Shown here: positions 38,145-47,144 of the stretch, in pieces
Layout of the letters: each line of letters begins with the position of its first letter
How positions within the stretch are numbered: position 1 is the stretch's first letter
NCBI RefSeq assembly: GCF_019669965.1
Contig: NZ_AP019781.1
Span: 1,737,092-1,801,091 of the forward strand
Length of the DNA: 64,000 nucleotides
Origin: Methanoculleus chikugoensis
GTDB taxonomy: Archaea > Halobacteriota > Methanomicrobia > Methanomicrobiales > Methanoculleaceae
Direction: 5' to 3'
Program-made: the position numbers and the translations under genes
Notes under the pieces: model-generated
Told to the model about the DNA's origin: nothing
Databases searched by the model: none
Seen by the model: only the letters and a program-made list of their open reading frames with translations

Positions 38145-40130
38145 ATGGAACAATCACAACTGAACTGGATCGTTAATTTCATCTGGGGAATCGCAGACGA
38201 CGTTCTCCGCGACCTCTACGTTCGCGGTAAATATCGCGACGTTATACTGCCGATGACTGTCATACGGCGCCTGGATTCCGTGCTCGAGCCGACAAAGCAG
38301 GCTGTGCTCGAGATGAAGAGCACACTCGATGCGGCAGGGATCACCAACCAGGATCAGGCTCTCAGGCAGGCTGCAGGGCAGGCGTTTTACAATACTTCAA
38401 AGTTCACGCTCCGCGACCTGCGTGCTCGTTCAAGCCAGCAGCAACTTAAGGCTGATTTTGAGGCTTATCTCGATGGATTCTCCCCTAACGTACAGGATAT
38501 TCTCGAAAACTTCGAGTTTCGTAATCAGATCCCCCGTCTCTCGAAAGCCGACAGGCTTGGAACTCTCATCGAGAAGTTCCTCGACCCGACGATCAACCTG
38601 AGCCCTGAACCGGCCCATGCGGCCGATGGTTCGGTACGGCTTCCCGCCCTCGACAACCATGCCATGGGTACTATCTTCGAGGAACTCATACGCCGTTTTA
38701 ACGAAGAAAACAATGAAGAAGCCGGCGAACACTGGACACCTCGCGACGCCGTGAGGCTGATGGCTCGACTCGTCTTCCTGCCGATCGCCGATGAGATCGA
38801 ATCTGGTACCTATCTGCTCTACGACGGCGCCTGTGGAACCGGCGGCATGCTCACGGTAGCCGATGAGACCCTGATGGAGATTGCCCGCGAGCATGGCAAG
38901 CAGGTTACCACCCACCTTTACGGCCAGGAGATCAACGCCGAGACCTATGCCATTGCCAAGGCCGACTTCCTGCTCAAAGGTGACGGTGACGAAGCGGATA
39001 ACCTGGTCGGCGGCCCTGAGTACTCGACGCTCGCGAACGATGCCTTCCCTTCCCACGAGTTCGACTTTATGCTCTCCAACCCGCCCTACGGCAAGAGCTG
39101 GAAGACCGATCTGGAGCGTATGGGTGGCAAGAGCGGGATGAAGGATCCGCGTTTCATCATCGAGCATGCGGACGACCCGGAATATTCGCTTGTAACCCGG
39201 TCAAGCGACGGTCAGATGCTCTTCCTTGCGAACATGCTCTCCAAGATGAAGCACAACACCCGGCTTGGCAGCCGCATCGCCGAAGTCCACAACGGCTCCT
39301 CGCTTTTCACTGGCGACGCCGGTCAGGGGGAGAGCAATATCCGCCGCTGGATCATCGAGAATGACTGGCTCGAAGCAATCGTTGCACTGCCGCTGAATAT
39401 GTTCTACAACACCGGCATCGCGACCTACATCTGGGTGCTCTCGAACCGCAAGCCGGAACACCGACGCGGGAAGGTGCAACTCATCGACGCTACGCAGTGG
39501 TACAAGCCGCTCCGGAAGAACCTGGGCAAGAAGAACTGCCAGTTCTCCGAGGAGGACTGCCAGCGGATCTGTGACGTCTTCCTCGCGTTTGAGGAGACCG
39601 AGCAGTCGAAGATCTTTGAAAACGCTGCATTCGGCTACTGGAAGGTGACGGTCGAGCGCCCCCTGAGGCTCAAGGGTATCGATGGAGAGCGCGCCTATAA
39701 TGCCAAAGAGATCAAGGCGCTCAAGGAAAACTGTGAGCGTGACGAGAAGGCCCCGGCGGTAATAAAAAAGATCCACAGGCCCGGCAAGGTTGAACCGGAC
39801 CCGCTCCGCGGGCTCTTCGAGGCCGTCATCGACGGCAAACGCTGTGTTGTGGAATATGAGCCGGATGGCGACTTTCGTGACACCGAGCAGATACCGCTCC
39901 TGGAAGAAGGCGACATCGAGGCCTTCCTCCGCCGCGAGGTGCTCCCCTACGCACCGGACGCCTGGTTCGACGAGTCGAGCGTGAAGACCGGCTACGAGAT
40001 CAGTTTCAACCGCTACTTCTACAAACCCCAGCCGATGCGGACGCTGGAGGAGATACGGGCCGATATCCTGGCGGTGCGGAAGGAGAGCGAGGGGTTGCTG
40101 GATGATATCGTTGGAGGAGGTCAACCATGA
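38145..40130 (+). CDS. hsdM: Type I restriction-modification methyltransferase subunit HsdM
   Basis: The 661-aa N6-adenine methyltransferase has an HsdM N-terminal helical domain (about 1-150), SAM motif DGACGTGGM at 227-235 and catalytic NPPY at 312-315. With HsdS it methylates the target sequence; with HsdR it cuts unmodified DNA. GGAGTCGACC gives a good ribosome site for the ATG at 38145. It is the first gene of an operon of about 14 kb; its stop overlaps the SIR2-like gene start by 4 bases (ATGA). Its base composition is G/C-rich like the host chromosome, unlike the next four genes. Confidence 0.95.
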   Translation: MEQSQLNWIVNFIWGIADDVLRDLYVRGKYRDVILPMTVIRRLDSVLEPTKQAVLEMKSTLDAAGITNQDQALRQAAGQAFYNTSKFTLRDLRARSSQQQLKADFEAYLDGFSPNVQDILENFEFRNQIPRLSKADRLGTLIEKFLDPTINLSPEPAHAADGSVRLPALDNHAMGTIFEELIRRFNEENNEEAGEHWTPRDAVRLMARLVFLPIADEIESGTYLLYDGACGTGGMLTVADETLMEIAREHGKQVTTHLYGQEINAETYAIAKADFLLKGDGDEADNLVGGPEYSTLANDAFPSHEFDFMLSNPPYGKSWKTDLERMGGKSGMKDPRFIIEHADDPEYSLVTRSSDGQMLFLANMLSKMKHNTRLGSRIAEVHNGSSLFTGDAGQGESNIRRWIIENDWLEAIVALPLNMFYNTGIATYIWVLSNRKPEHRRGKVQLIDATQWYKPLRKNLGKKNCQFSEEDCQRICDVFLAFEETEQSKIFENAAFGYWKVTVERPLRLKGIDGERAYNAKEIKALKENCERDEKAPAVIKKIHRPGKVEPDPLRGLFEAVIDGKRCVVEYEPDGDFRDTEQIPLLEEGDIEAFLRREVLPYAPDAWFDESSVKTGYEISFNRYFYKPQPMRTLEEIRADILAVRKESEGLLDDIVGGGQP

Positions 40131-41533
40131 TTCCGGAGGCAAGCGAACAGATTCTCAAATGCCATGACGATTATACCCCTGTACGGTTTTGTGCTGATAG
40201 TGGCACAACCGTAGAGGCGCAATCGTTCAAATTGAAGGAGGGCTCGGCATGTTCATGGATGAAGCAGGGAGAGCCTTTTGGTCCTGACAAGTTGAGGTCA
40301 CGCATCGAGCCGTGGTTGACCGCTCTTTTTCAGTCAGAGCATCAATCTGTGCTTGTGGGTTCTGGTTTAACTCACGCTCTCCATGTGATGGCAACTAGCA
40401 ACGGTTTGCCTGGAATGAGTTTAGCCACCTTTGGCGCCTTTGGCGATGAAATCACTGCTGAAGCGAAGCGTTCTGCTGAGGCTGCGGGACGTGGTGACGG
40501 GAATATTGAAGATCAGATCCGCGTAGCTAATGAGTTGCTTCGGGGACTTGAAATTATAGCATCGAAAGAAAACGGCTCTGAACAGTATGTTTCACGATTA
40601 CGAAGCGATTTGACGCATGTTCTTAGCGATTTCGCAAGTTCTATTCTCAAAGGAGAAGCAGGTGTAATTTCCGCGGACCCTGTTAAGCGTGAATTAGCTT
40701 TCAATTACCTCGTCAGTTTTCTGATGAGCTTTGCTAGCCGTTCCGGCACTCGCGACCGCTTGCATCTCTTCACGACCAATTATGACCGCTGCATTGAAGC
40801 GGGAGCTGATGTGGCGGGATTGCGCCTGATCGACCGCTTTGTCGGTACACTTGCGCCTATCTTCCGGTCTTCACGCCTTGACATAGATATGCATTACAAC
40901 CCCCCAGGTATCCGTGGAGAACCGCGATACCTAGAGGGCGTCGCCCGATTCACGAAACTGCATGGATCTGTGGATTGGGTGGATTACAATAAGACCATTC
41001 AACGGATAGGACTTCCTTTTGGCGCTCAAGACCTCAATCCTTACCTGAATACCCCAGGATTGCAAGGTGCCGGGGCAATGCAGCTCATGATCTACCCAAA
41101 TGCTTCCAAAGATCGGGAGACCGCATCGTACCCCTACGTCGAGTTGTTCCGTGACTTTGCAGCGGCGACGTGTCGGCCAAACAGCACCTTGATCTGTTAC
41201 GGCTACAGTTTCGGCGATGAGCATATCAATCGCGTGATCGAGGATATGTTGACAATCCCATCGGCGCATCTGGTGGTGATAGCATACAGTGATCCCCTCG
41301 ATAGGATCATGCGTACTTACGAGAAATTGGGCAGGCCTGCCCAGATGACGCTTCTGATTGGAAACCATCTTGGCGACTTCCAGACACTTGTAGATCACTA
41401 CCTGCCGAAACCGGCAATTGATCGAACAACTTTCCGGATGGCTGAGCTGCTGAAAGCCCGTTGGGGCACGGTCCAGGATGGAGGCGACATCGACAGCACC
41501 AAATCAAAATCCGAAGGAGATCCGGCGCCATGA
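40127..41533 (+). CDS. SIR2-like domain protein of a SIR2-HerA type pair
   Basis: The 468-aa protein shows SIR2-family landmarks: a Gly-rich VGSGLTHAL near residue 77, FTTNYDRCIE near 215, KLHGSVDW near 278 (conserved Asn and His of NAD-processing SIR2 folds) and YGYSFGDEHINRVIED near 358. Defence SIR2 proteins degrade NAD+ to stop infected cells. A HerA-like ATPase gene follows with a 4-base overlap, the arrangement of SIR2-HerA defence systems, whose proteins form large complexes. The ATG at 40127 overlaps hsdM by 4 bases. Composition is lower in G/C than hsdM, suggesting separate acquisition. Confidence 0.8.
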   Translation: MIPEASEQILKCHDDYTPVRFCADSGTTVEAQSFKLKEGSACSWMKQGEPFGPDKLRSRIEPWLTALFQSEHQSVLVGSGLTHALHVMATSNGLPGMSLATFGAFGDEITAEAKRSAEAAGRGDGNIEDQIRVANELLRGLEIIASKENGSEQYVSRLRSDLTHVLSDFASSILKGEAGVISADPVKRELAFNYLVSFLMSFASRSGTRDRLHLFTTNYDRCIEAGADVAGLRLIDRFVGTLAPIFRSSRLDIDMHYNPPGIRGEPRYLEGVARFTKLHGSVDWVDYNKTIQRIGLPFGAQDLNPYLNTPGLQGAGAMQLMIYPNASKDRETASYPYVELFRDFAAATCRPNSTLICYGYSFGDEHINRVIEDMLTIPSAHLVVIAYSDPLDRIMRTYEKLGRPAQMTLLIGNHLGDFQTLVDHYLPKPAIDRTTFRMAELLKARWGTVQDGGDIDSTKSKSEGDPAP

Positions 41534-43641
41534 GTCAGACTCCCTTCGAGCACACCGGTAGTCTTCAAATTGGAACCGTAGACTTCGTGTCTTCTAATGA
41601 AATAAAAGTCGCTCTTGACATCGAGACTCCCGAATCCATGGCACTAAATGCAGGAGGGCCTCGGCCGTTCCCCCGGGTCAACAGCTATGTTCTAATACCC
41701 GTCGACAATGGCTTTCTCGTCGGGCAGATCGGGTGGTTGACTGTCGAACGATCCGCATTCCCAAAAAGGCGTGGGATGCAGGACTTCGGTCTCATCGATC
41801 TACCTTACCCGTTACGCAAACTTAGTCTCAATCCGCTTGGTACCCTACGAGAAAATCCCAATGACTCTGATCAATATGTATTCCAGCGAGGTGCTGACGC
41901 TTTACCGTCGGTTGGTGCAGCGGTTGTGCTCCCCAGCGAGCGTCAGCTGCGCTCGATTGTTGAGTCCGGGGAACGAAGGCGTGTGAAGATCGGAACAAGC
42001 CCTCTCGCTGGCAATGCGAAGGTGTGTGTGGATCCGAACCGGCTGTTCGGTCGTCATCTCGCCGTCCTTGGAAATACAGGCAGCGGCAAGTCCTGCTCAA
42101 TCGCCGGGCTGATTCACTGGAGCCTTGAACAGGCTCAAGAGATCTGTTCCGGGCAACCTAATGCCAGATTCATCATATTGGACCCAAATGGTGAATATTC
42201 TCATTCCTTTGGTGGAGAGAATTCTGCGATCAAAGCACGAATTTTCAAAGTTAATCCAGCGGGCGGTGAGTGTTCACTAAAAGTGCCGCTGTGGCTCTGG
42301 AATAGTGCAGAATGGTGCTCGTTCACACAGGCGAGTGCAAAGACACAGAGGCCGCTGCTCAAGCGGGCATTACGTGAGGTCAAGGCGGGTTGGATAGGGG
42401 CTACCGGATCGACGGATGAGGAAAATAAACTATCTTTACGCCGATATTTGTCTTCAACACTTATCACATTACAACGTGATCTCCGGTCAGGAGCAATAAA
42501 GACCGATGAAACTAAGTTTGGATTTCGCCTGAAGGCGATCCGCGACGATTTGGAGTACAAGCAAGGCGAATGCGCAACCACTCGGCTCAATGAGATCTCC
42601 AAGGCGATAGATGATGCTTTGCAGGCAACACATAACTCGTTCAAGAAAGAGGGTAAACAAATCGATTATTACCGCGCTTTTACGGAACAACAAGTCGAAA
42701 TAGTTATTACTACGATCAAGTCGTCTCTGGAAACGCTTGGAGGGATTACTTATCCGGAAGGGCCGGACGAAGATGTACCTCTATTCTTCAAAGGCTCGGA
42801 TCTAGCCGACCATCTTGAGATCCTATCTAATCAGGAAAATGTCAGTCAATATCTGGATTTCCTGATCTCCAGGATTCGCACCCTGCTTTCAGATTCAAAA
42901 ATGAATGCCGTTATTGGCTGTGATGGCAGCATCACCCTCAAGCAATGGCTCACGGATTACATCGGGAAGGATAAAGCTGAAGACGGTTCCGTAACAGTGA
43001 TCGACCTGTCATTGGTGCCGACAGAGGTCGTTCACGTTGTGACGGCCGTGATAGCCCGTATGGTTTTCGAAGCACTTCAGCGCTACATGAAAATCAATGG
43101 TGCTGCCCTCCCGACTGTACTCGTAATGGAAGAGGCACACACGTTCATCAAGCGTTACAGAGACGATGTTGAGAACCACGATGCAGCTGCAGTTTGCTGC
43201 CAGGTTTTCGAGCACATCGCTCGCGAAGGACGAAAATTTGGATTAGGGCTTGTGCTTTCGTCTCAACGGCCTTCAGAGCTTTCTCCCACAGTCCTTTCCC
43301 AATGCAATACCTTTCTTCTGCACAGGATCACCAACGACCGTGATCAAGAACTTGTCCACCGACTTGTACCCGATAACCTGAAAGGCCTTCTACGAGATCT
43401 CCCATTGCTACCGTCTCAAAGTGCAATTCTGCTCGGTTGGGCGTCAGAGTTGCCGATATTGGTGAAGATGAATGATTTGCCCAAATCACAGCAGCCGCGT
43501 TCAGATGACCCGGATTTCTGGGGTTCATGGGTGGGCAAAGACGAAGAAGGCAAGCAGATGCTATGTAGCATCAACTGGTTACCCATTGTAAAAGATTGGC
43601 AGGCAGGGCAGGATGGTGAGATTGAGGGTGAAGATACATGA
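41530..43641 (+). CDS. HerA-like ATPase (DUF87) paired with the SIR2-like protein
   Basis: The 703-aa protein has an N-terminal HAS-barrel-like beta domain (about 1-150), Walker A GNTGSGKS near 179-187, Walker B VLVMEEAH near 530 and a HerA C-terminal segment RPSELSPTVLSQCNTF, then HRITNDRDQELV with the Arg finger region. HerA/FtsK-type ATPases are hexameric DNA translocases. Its position behind a SIR2-like gene (4-base overlap) and not with NurA points to defence rather than DNA end resection. It is itself followed by a 45-codon ORF with a 4-base overlap. Confidence 0.88.
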   Translation: MSQTPFEHTGSLQIGTVDFVSSNEIKVALDIETPESMALNAGGPRPFPRVNSYVLIPVDNGFLVGQIGWLTVERSAFPKRRGMQDFGLIDLPYPLRKLSLNPLGTLRENPNDSDQYVFQRGADALPSVGAAVVLPSERQLRSIVESGERRRVKIGTSPLAGNAKVCVDPNRLFGRHLAVLGNTGSGKSCSIAGLIHWSLEQAQEICSGQPNARFIILDPNGEYSHSFGGENSAIKARIFKVNPAGGECSLKVPLWLWNSAEWCSFTQASAKTQRPLLKRALREVKAGWIGATGSTDEENKLSLRRYLSSTLITLQRDLRSGAIKTDETKFGFRLKAIRDDLEYKQGECATTRLNEISKAIDDALQATHNSFKKEGKQIDYYRAFTEQQVEIVITTIKSSLETLGGITYPEGPDEDVPLFFKGSDLADHLEILSNQENVSQYLDFLISRIRTLLSDSKMNAVIGCDGSITLKQWLTDYIGKDKAEDGSVTVIDLSLVPTEVVHVVTAVIARMVFEALQRYMKINGAALPTVLVMEEAHTFIKRYRDDVENHDAAAVCCQVFEHIAREGRKFGLGLVLSSQRPSELSPTVLSQCNTFLLHRITNDRDQELVHRLVPDNLKGLLRDLPLLPSQSAILLGWASELPILVKMNDLPKSQQPRSDDPDFWGSWVGKDEEGKQMLCSINWLPIVKDWQAGQDGEIEGEDT

Positions 43642-43775
43642 TCATCGACTTCAAACTCTCTCCAGCCTACGAGAACTCCGGTGTGCTAGGGCTGGAGGGG
43701 CACGTTAGTACTCTGGCGGTGTGCATGGAGAACGAGAGTTTGCTCTTTGAAAACTACGGGAGATACTCGCAATGA
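43638..43775 (+). CDS. Small 45-aa ORF coupled between herA-like and HEPN genes
   Basis: The ORF starts MIIDFKLSPAY and ends ENYGRYSQ. Its ATG overlaps the HerA-like stop by 4 bases (ATGA), and its own TGA overlaps the ATG of the next gene by 4 bases, so it fits the gap exactly. That double overlap is the main reason for calling it real. No family is recognised, and there is no signal or membrane segment. It may be a small subunit or regulator of the SIR2-HerA complex, or a shrunken gene remnant that keeps the translational coupling intact. Confidence 0.6.
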   Translation: MIIDFKLSPAYENSGVLGLEGHVSTLAVCMENESLLFENYGRYSQ

Positions 43776-44578
43776 GCGCCGTGTCATGCTTTTCAGAAGA
43801 GCAGATCGAGGCGTTGGCTCGCTTGCTCGGGGAGTGCGGAACCGGCTCGGATATTTCTCGTACACTAGATAATTGCGGGCTCGTGGACAAGTCCGGTCAG
43901 TCCACCAAATGGCGACGCCTTGAGTGGGTGTTTCTCGAATCCCAGAGACAATATCAATGCGCAAATCATGTGCTCAACTTTATCAGATCCTTCCTGATCC
44001 CCGTTCGTTTCACTGGGCGGAGCGATGTGTTCGAGATGCACCGCCAAGAACTCAATGTCATCCTGGCCTTTTCCGGTATCGAATACGGTTCAGATGGGAA
44101 TTTCCGGCAACGAGAGGTTGCAAAAACACTTGATGGAGCCGAAAGGCGTGTCAAAACGATTCAGGCGAAGTTCCGGGGCCGGCGCATACACCCCGAAGTC
44201 CCGAAGTACTGCCGAGCCGAGCTCTTGCAGGACAACTACTTCCACGCAGTCTTTGAGGCGACCAAGGGCCTTGCACAGCGAATCCGCGACATGTCCGGGG
44301 TCCAGGCGGATGGAGCTGCACTTGTGGACAGAGTGTTTTCGATCGATCGCCCGCTCCTTGTTCTCAACTCGCTTCGGACCGAGACGGAGAGATCTGAGCA
44401 CAAAGGCTTTGCTATGCTCCTGAAGGGATGTTTCGGAGCCGCCCGGAATCCCCTGGCTCATGAGCCAAAAATTCTGTGGGAAGGCGAAGACGACGCAGCA
44501 GACTACCTATCGCTAATTTCACTTTTACATAGGAAACTGGATGATTGCGTACCAACAGGGCTAGGAGATACGAAATGA
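43772..44578 (+). CDS. TIGR02391/Ymh family protein with HEPN RNase motif
   Basis: The 268-aa protein has a variable N-terminal half and a C-terminal TIGR02391 domain, with QDNYFHAVFEATKGLAQRIR (near 152) and LRTETERSEHKGFAMLLKG. The segment ARNPLAHEP near 223 contains R-x4-H (RNPLAH), the catalytic motif of HEPN ribonucleases. The family is common in phage and defence contexts and is proposed to act by cutting RNA. It overlaps the 45-aa ORF and hsdS by 4 bases each, so it is locked into the operon. Confidence 0.75.
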   Translation: MSAVSCFSEEQIEALARLLGECGTGSDISRTLDNCGLVDKSGQSTKWRRLEWVFLESQRQYQCANHVLNFIRSFLIPVRFTGRSDVFEMHRQELNVILAFSGIEYGSDGNFRQREVAKTLDGAERRVKTIQAKFRGRRIHPEVPKYCRAELLQDNYFHAVFEATKGLAQRIRDMSGVQADGAALVDRVFSIDRPLLVLNSLRTETERSEHKGFAMLLKGCFGAARNPLAHEPKILWEGEDDAADYLSLISLLHRKLDDCVPTGLGDTK

Positions 44579-45912
44579 TCCGCGACCTCAAGCCCTACCC
44601 CGCGTACAAGGATTCAGGGGTGCCGTGGCTCGGAGAGGTCCCGGAGCATTGGTTGATCGAGCGCCTCAAGTCAGTGATGAGTAACGTCATTCAGATGACT
44701 GGAGAACTACAAAATGGCGAATCCTATGTCGCCCTTGAACATGTTGAAAGTTGGACAGGTCGCTTGAGACAAGCGGATCCGGAAGTGTTCTTCGATAGCC
44801 AGGTCAAACGCTTCCAGTCTGGAGATGTGCTATTCGGAAAGCTGCGCCCATATCTTGCAAAAGTCACTCGACTGACGAGTGCTGGCGTCTGTGTCGGTGA
44901 GTTCTTCGTCCTTCGCCCCTGTGTCTCAAACGTAACTGCTCCCTACATCGAGCAACTGCTACGATCGAAGCCAGTCATTGACGTTATCAACAGTTCTACC
45001 TTCGGAGCAAAGATGCCTCGTGTGGATTGGCAATTCATGGGAGGAATGATGATACCTCTCCCACCCCTCCCCGAACAGTCCGCCATCGTCCGCTTCCTCG
45101 ACCACATTGACCGGCGCATCCGGCGCTCCATCCGCGCCAAACAGAAGTTGATCAAACTGCTGGAGGAGCAGAAGCAGATCCTCATCAACCGCGCCGTCAC
45201 CCGCGGCCTCGACCCGAACGTGCGCCTCAAGCCCTCCGGGGTGGAGTGGCTCGGGGAGGTGCCGGAGCATTGGGAGGTATCGCGGCTGAGTCAGTTCTTT
45301 ACCCTCCAGAGAGGTTTTGACATCACTAAAGATCAACAAACAGAAGGGGAGATCCCCGTAGTGTCCTCTGGAGGTATTTCTTCGTACCATAACCGCGCTA
45401 CGGCAAGAGGACCGGGCGTCATTGTGGGTCGCAAAGGAACTGCTGGCTCTGTGCACTTTGTTACCACAGACTATTGGGCACACGACACTACGCTTTGGGT
45501 CAATGATTTTAAAGGAAATCATCAAAAATTCATTTACTACCTTCTACAAGTGCTTGATCTAAAGAGATTCGACACCGGATCTGCTAATCCAACCATCAAC
45601 CGAAATCTCATTCATCCAGAACGAGTTGCTTTCCCAAGATATGATGAACAGGCCACCATCGTAGCCTATATCGACAAGATTACGAAAGATCTCGGAATTA
45701 CCATCGCCGCCACACAACACGAGATCTCCCTCCTCCGCGAATACCGCACCCGCCTCATCGCCGACGTTGTCACCGGCAAGATGGATGTCCGTCATATCTC
45801 ATTGCCTGACGAGAGCAATATCGAAACAATCTTTGGCGAGGACATAGAACCCCTCGACAATGAGACATGCGCACTTGACGAAGTCGAATGTGCCGTGGAG
45901 ATAGAAGAATGA
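44575..45912 (+). CDS. hsdS: Type I restriction-modification specificity subunit HsdS
   Basis: The 445-aa protein has two target-recognition domains (about 20-150 and 240-370) and two conserved helical spacers. Each TRD begins with the repeat SGVPWLGEVPEHW (near 17) or SGVEWLGEVPEHW (near 226), as in S subunits made of a tandem duplication. Spacers read EQSAIVRFLDHIDRRI and EQATIVAYIDKI. It sets the bipartite DNA target. Spacer DNA is G/C-rich and TRD DNA noticeably less so, which fits TRD exchange. The start overlaps the HEPN gene by 4 bases. Confidence 0.93.
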   Translation: MIRDLKPYPAYKDSGVPWLGEVPEHWLIERLKSVMSNVIQMTGELQNGESYVALEHVESWTGRLRQADPEVFFDSQVKRFQSGDVLFGKLRPYLAKVTRLTSAGVCVGEFFVLRPCVSNVTAPYIEQLLRSKPVIDVINSSTFGAKMPRVDWQFMGGMMIPLPPLPEQSAIVRFLDHIDRRIRRSIRAKQKLIKLLEEQKQILINRAVTRGLDPNVRLKPSGVEWLGEVPEHWEVSRLSQFFTLQRGFDITKDQQTEGEIPVVSSGGISSYHNRATARGPGVIVGRKGTAGSVHFVTTDYWAHDTTLWVNDFKGNHQKFIYYLLQVLDLKRFDTGSANPTINRNLIHPERVAFPRYDEQATIVAYIDKITKDLGITIAATQHEISLLREYRTRLIADVVTGKMDVRHISLPDESNIETIFGEDIEPLDNETCALDEVECAVEIEE

Positions 45913-45938
45913 TTATTTAATAAATGGAGGTGGTGCTC

Positions 45939-47144
45939 ATGAATGAACCCGTATTAAAAGAGATTCACTTGAGGAATATACTGTCGTTTGGGCCGGATAG
46001 CAAACCGCTTCCACTTGGACCGCTGAATGTGTTGATCGGTCCTAACGGTTCTGGGAAGTCTAACCTTCTCGAAGCAATAAGTCTGTTGCGGGCGGCACCC
46101 AGAGATCTGTCCGCGCCGGTTAAGGAGGCCGGGGGCGTGAGGGACTGGTTGTGGAAAGGTAAGAGAAACCCTACCGCCTCTATTGAAGTGATCATACATA
46201 ATCCAGATCGCCCCAACATGCCGATTCGGCATAGTTTTTCATTTGTAGAGCATGGTAAGCGATTTGAAGTGGCGACAGAACGGATCGAGAATAGGGATCC
46301 TTTTCCGGGGTATGAAGGCTCTTTCTTTTATTATATAAATGAAAAGGGGCACATACGACTAAAGGGGAAGCCACAATACGAAGAGAGAGCATACCTGCAA
46401 TCGGAAGATAGCGAAGAGAGATCTCTGTCGAGAGATTTTATTGACCCGGAAGCATCAGTTCTCTCACAAGTTAAGGATCCCGAGCGCTATCCCGTACTTG
46501 CCTACTTAACAGATATTTATGGAAAGTTCCGTCTTTACCGGGAATGGACCTTCGGACGCTATACCGCTCCACGAAAATCGCAAAAGGCCGATCTTCCAAA
46601 TGACTATCTGTTAGAGACATGCGAGAATCTGCCCCTCGTCTTAAACTCTCTTCGTCCGTCTGCTGAGCAGGATATTCTCAAGGCGCTGAGTTACCTATAT
46701 CCCGAAATCAATGGTTTTTATGAACAGATTGAAGGAGGCGGAGTTCAACTTTTCTTCAAGGAAGGATCGTTTACAATCCCGGCAACCCGACTTTCTGATG
46801 GCACATTGCGATACCTGTGTATGCTAGCGATTCTCTGCCATCCAAACCCGCCGCCGCTGGTCTGCATAGAAGAACCGGAGTTGGGTTTGCACCCCGATGT
46901 CCTGCCTTATTTAGCAAAACTGATGGTGACAGCATCAGAACGCTGCCAGTTGATTGTGACGACACATTCTGAAATTCTAGTGGACGCCCTGACCGAAATT
47001 CCAGAATCGGTTATTGTTTGTGAGAAGCAGAATGGTAAAACCGAGATGCAACGGCTTAACAGCGAAGAACTTGCAGGATGGCTGAAGAAGTACCGTCTGG
47101 GAGAGTTATGGCTTAAAGGAGAGATCGGAGGAACTCGTTCATGA
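45939..47144 (+). CDS. AAA/OLD-like ATPase (AAA_21), partner of a TOPRIM-like protein
   Basis: The 401-aa ABC-type ATPase has Walker A GPNGSGKSNLLEA near 33, a long insertion, signature-like ATRLSDGTLRYL near 275, Walker B VCIEEPELGLHPD near 306 and H-loop THSEILVDAL. This is the ATPase half of OLD-like nucleases without the TOPRIM domain, which is instead supplied by the next gene (4-base overlap). Split ATPase + TOPRIM pairs are known defence systems such as PARIS. The ATG at 45939 follows a perfect GGAGGTGG; the ATG at 45924 would lack one. It begins 26 bases after hsdS. Confidence 0.85.
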   Translation: MNEPVLKEIHLRNILSFGPDSKPLPLGPLNVLIGPNGSGKSNLLEAISLLRAAPRDLSAPVKEAGGVRDWLWKGKRNPTASIEVIIHNPDRPNMPIRHSFSFVEHGKRFEVATERIENRDPFPGYEGSFFYYINEKGHIRLKGKPQYEERAYLQSEDSEERSLSRDFIDPEASVLSQVKDPERYPVLAYLTDIYGKFRLYREWTFGRYTAPRKSQKADLPNDYLLETCENLPLVLNSLRPSAEQDILKALSYLYPEINGFYEQIEGGGVQLFFKEGSFTIPATRLSDGTLRYLCMLAILCHPNPPPLVCIEEPELGLHPDVLPYLAKLMVTASERCQLIVTTHSEILVDALTEIPESVIVCEKQNGKTEMQRLNSEELAGWLKKYRLGELWLKGEIGGTRS

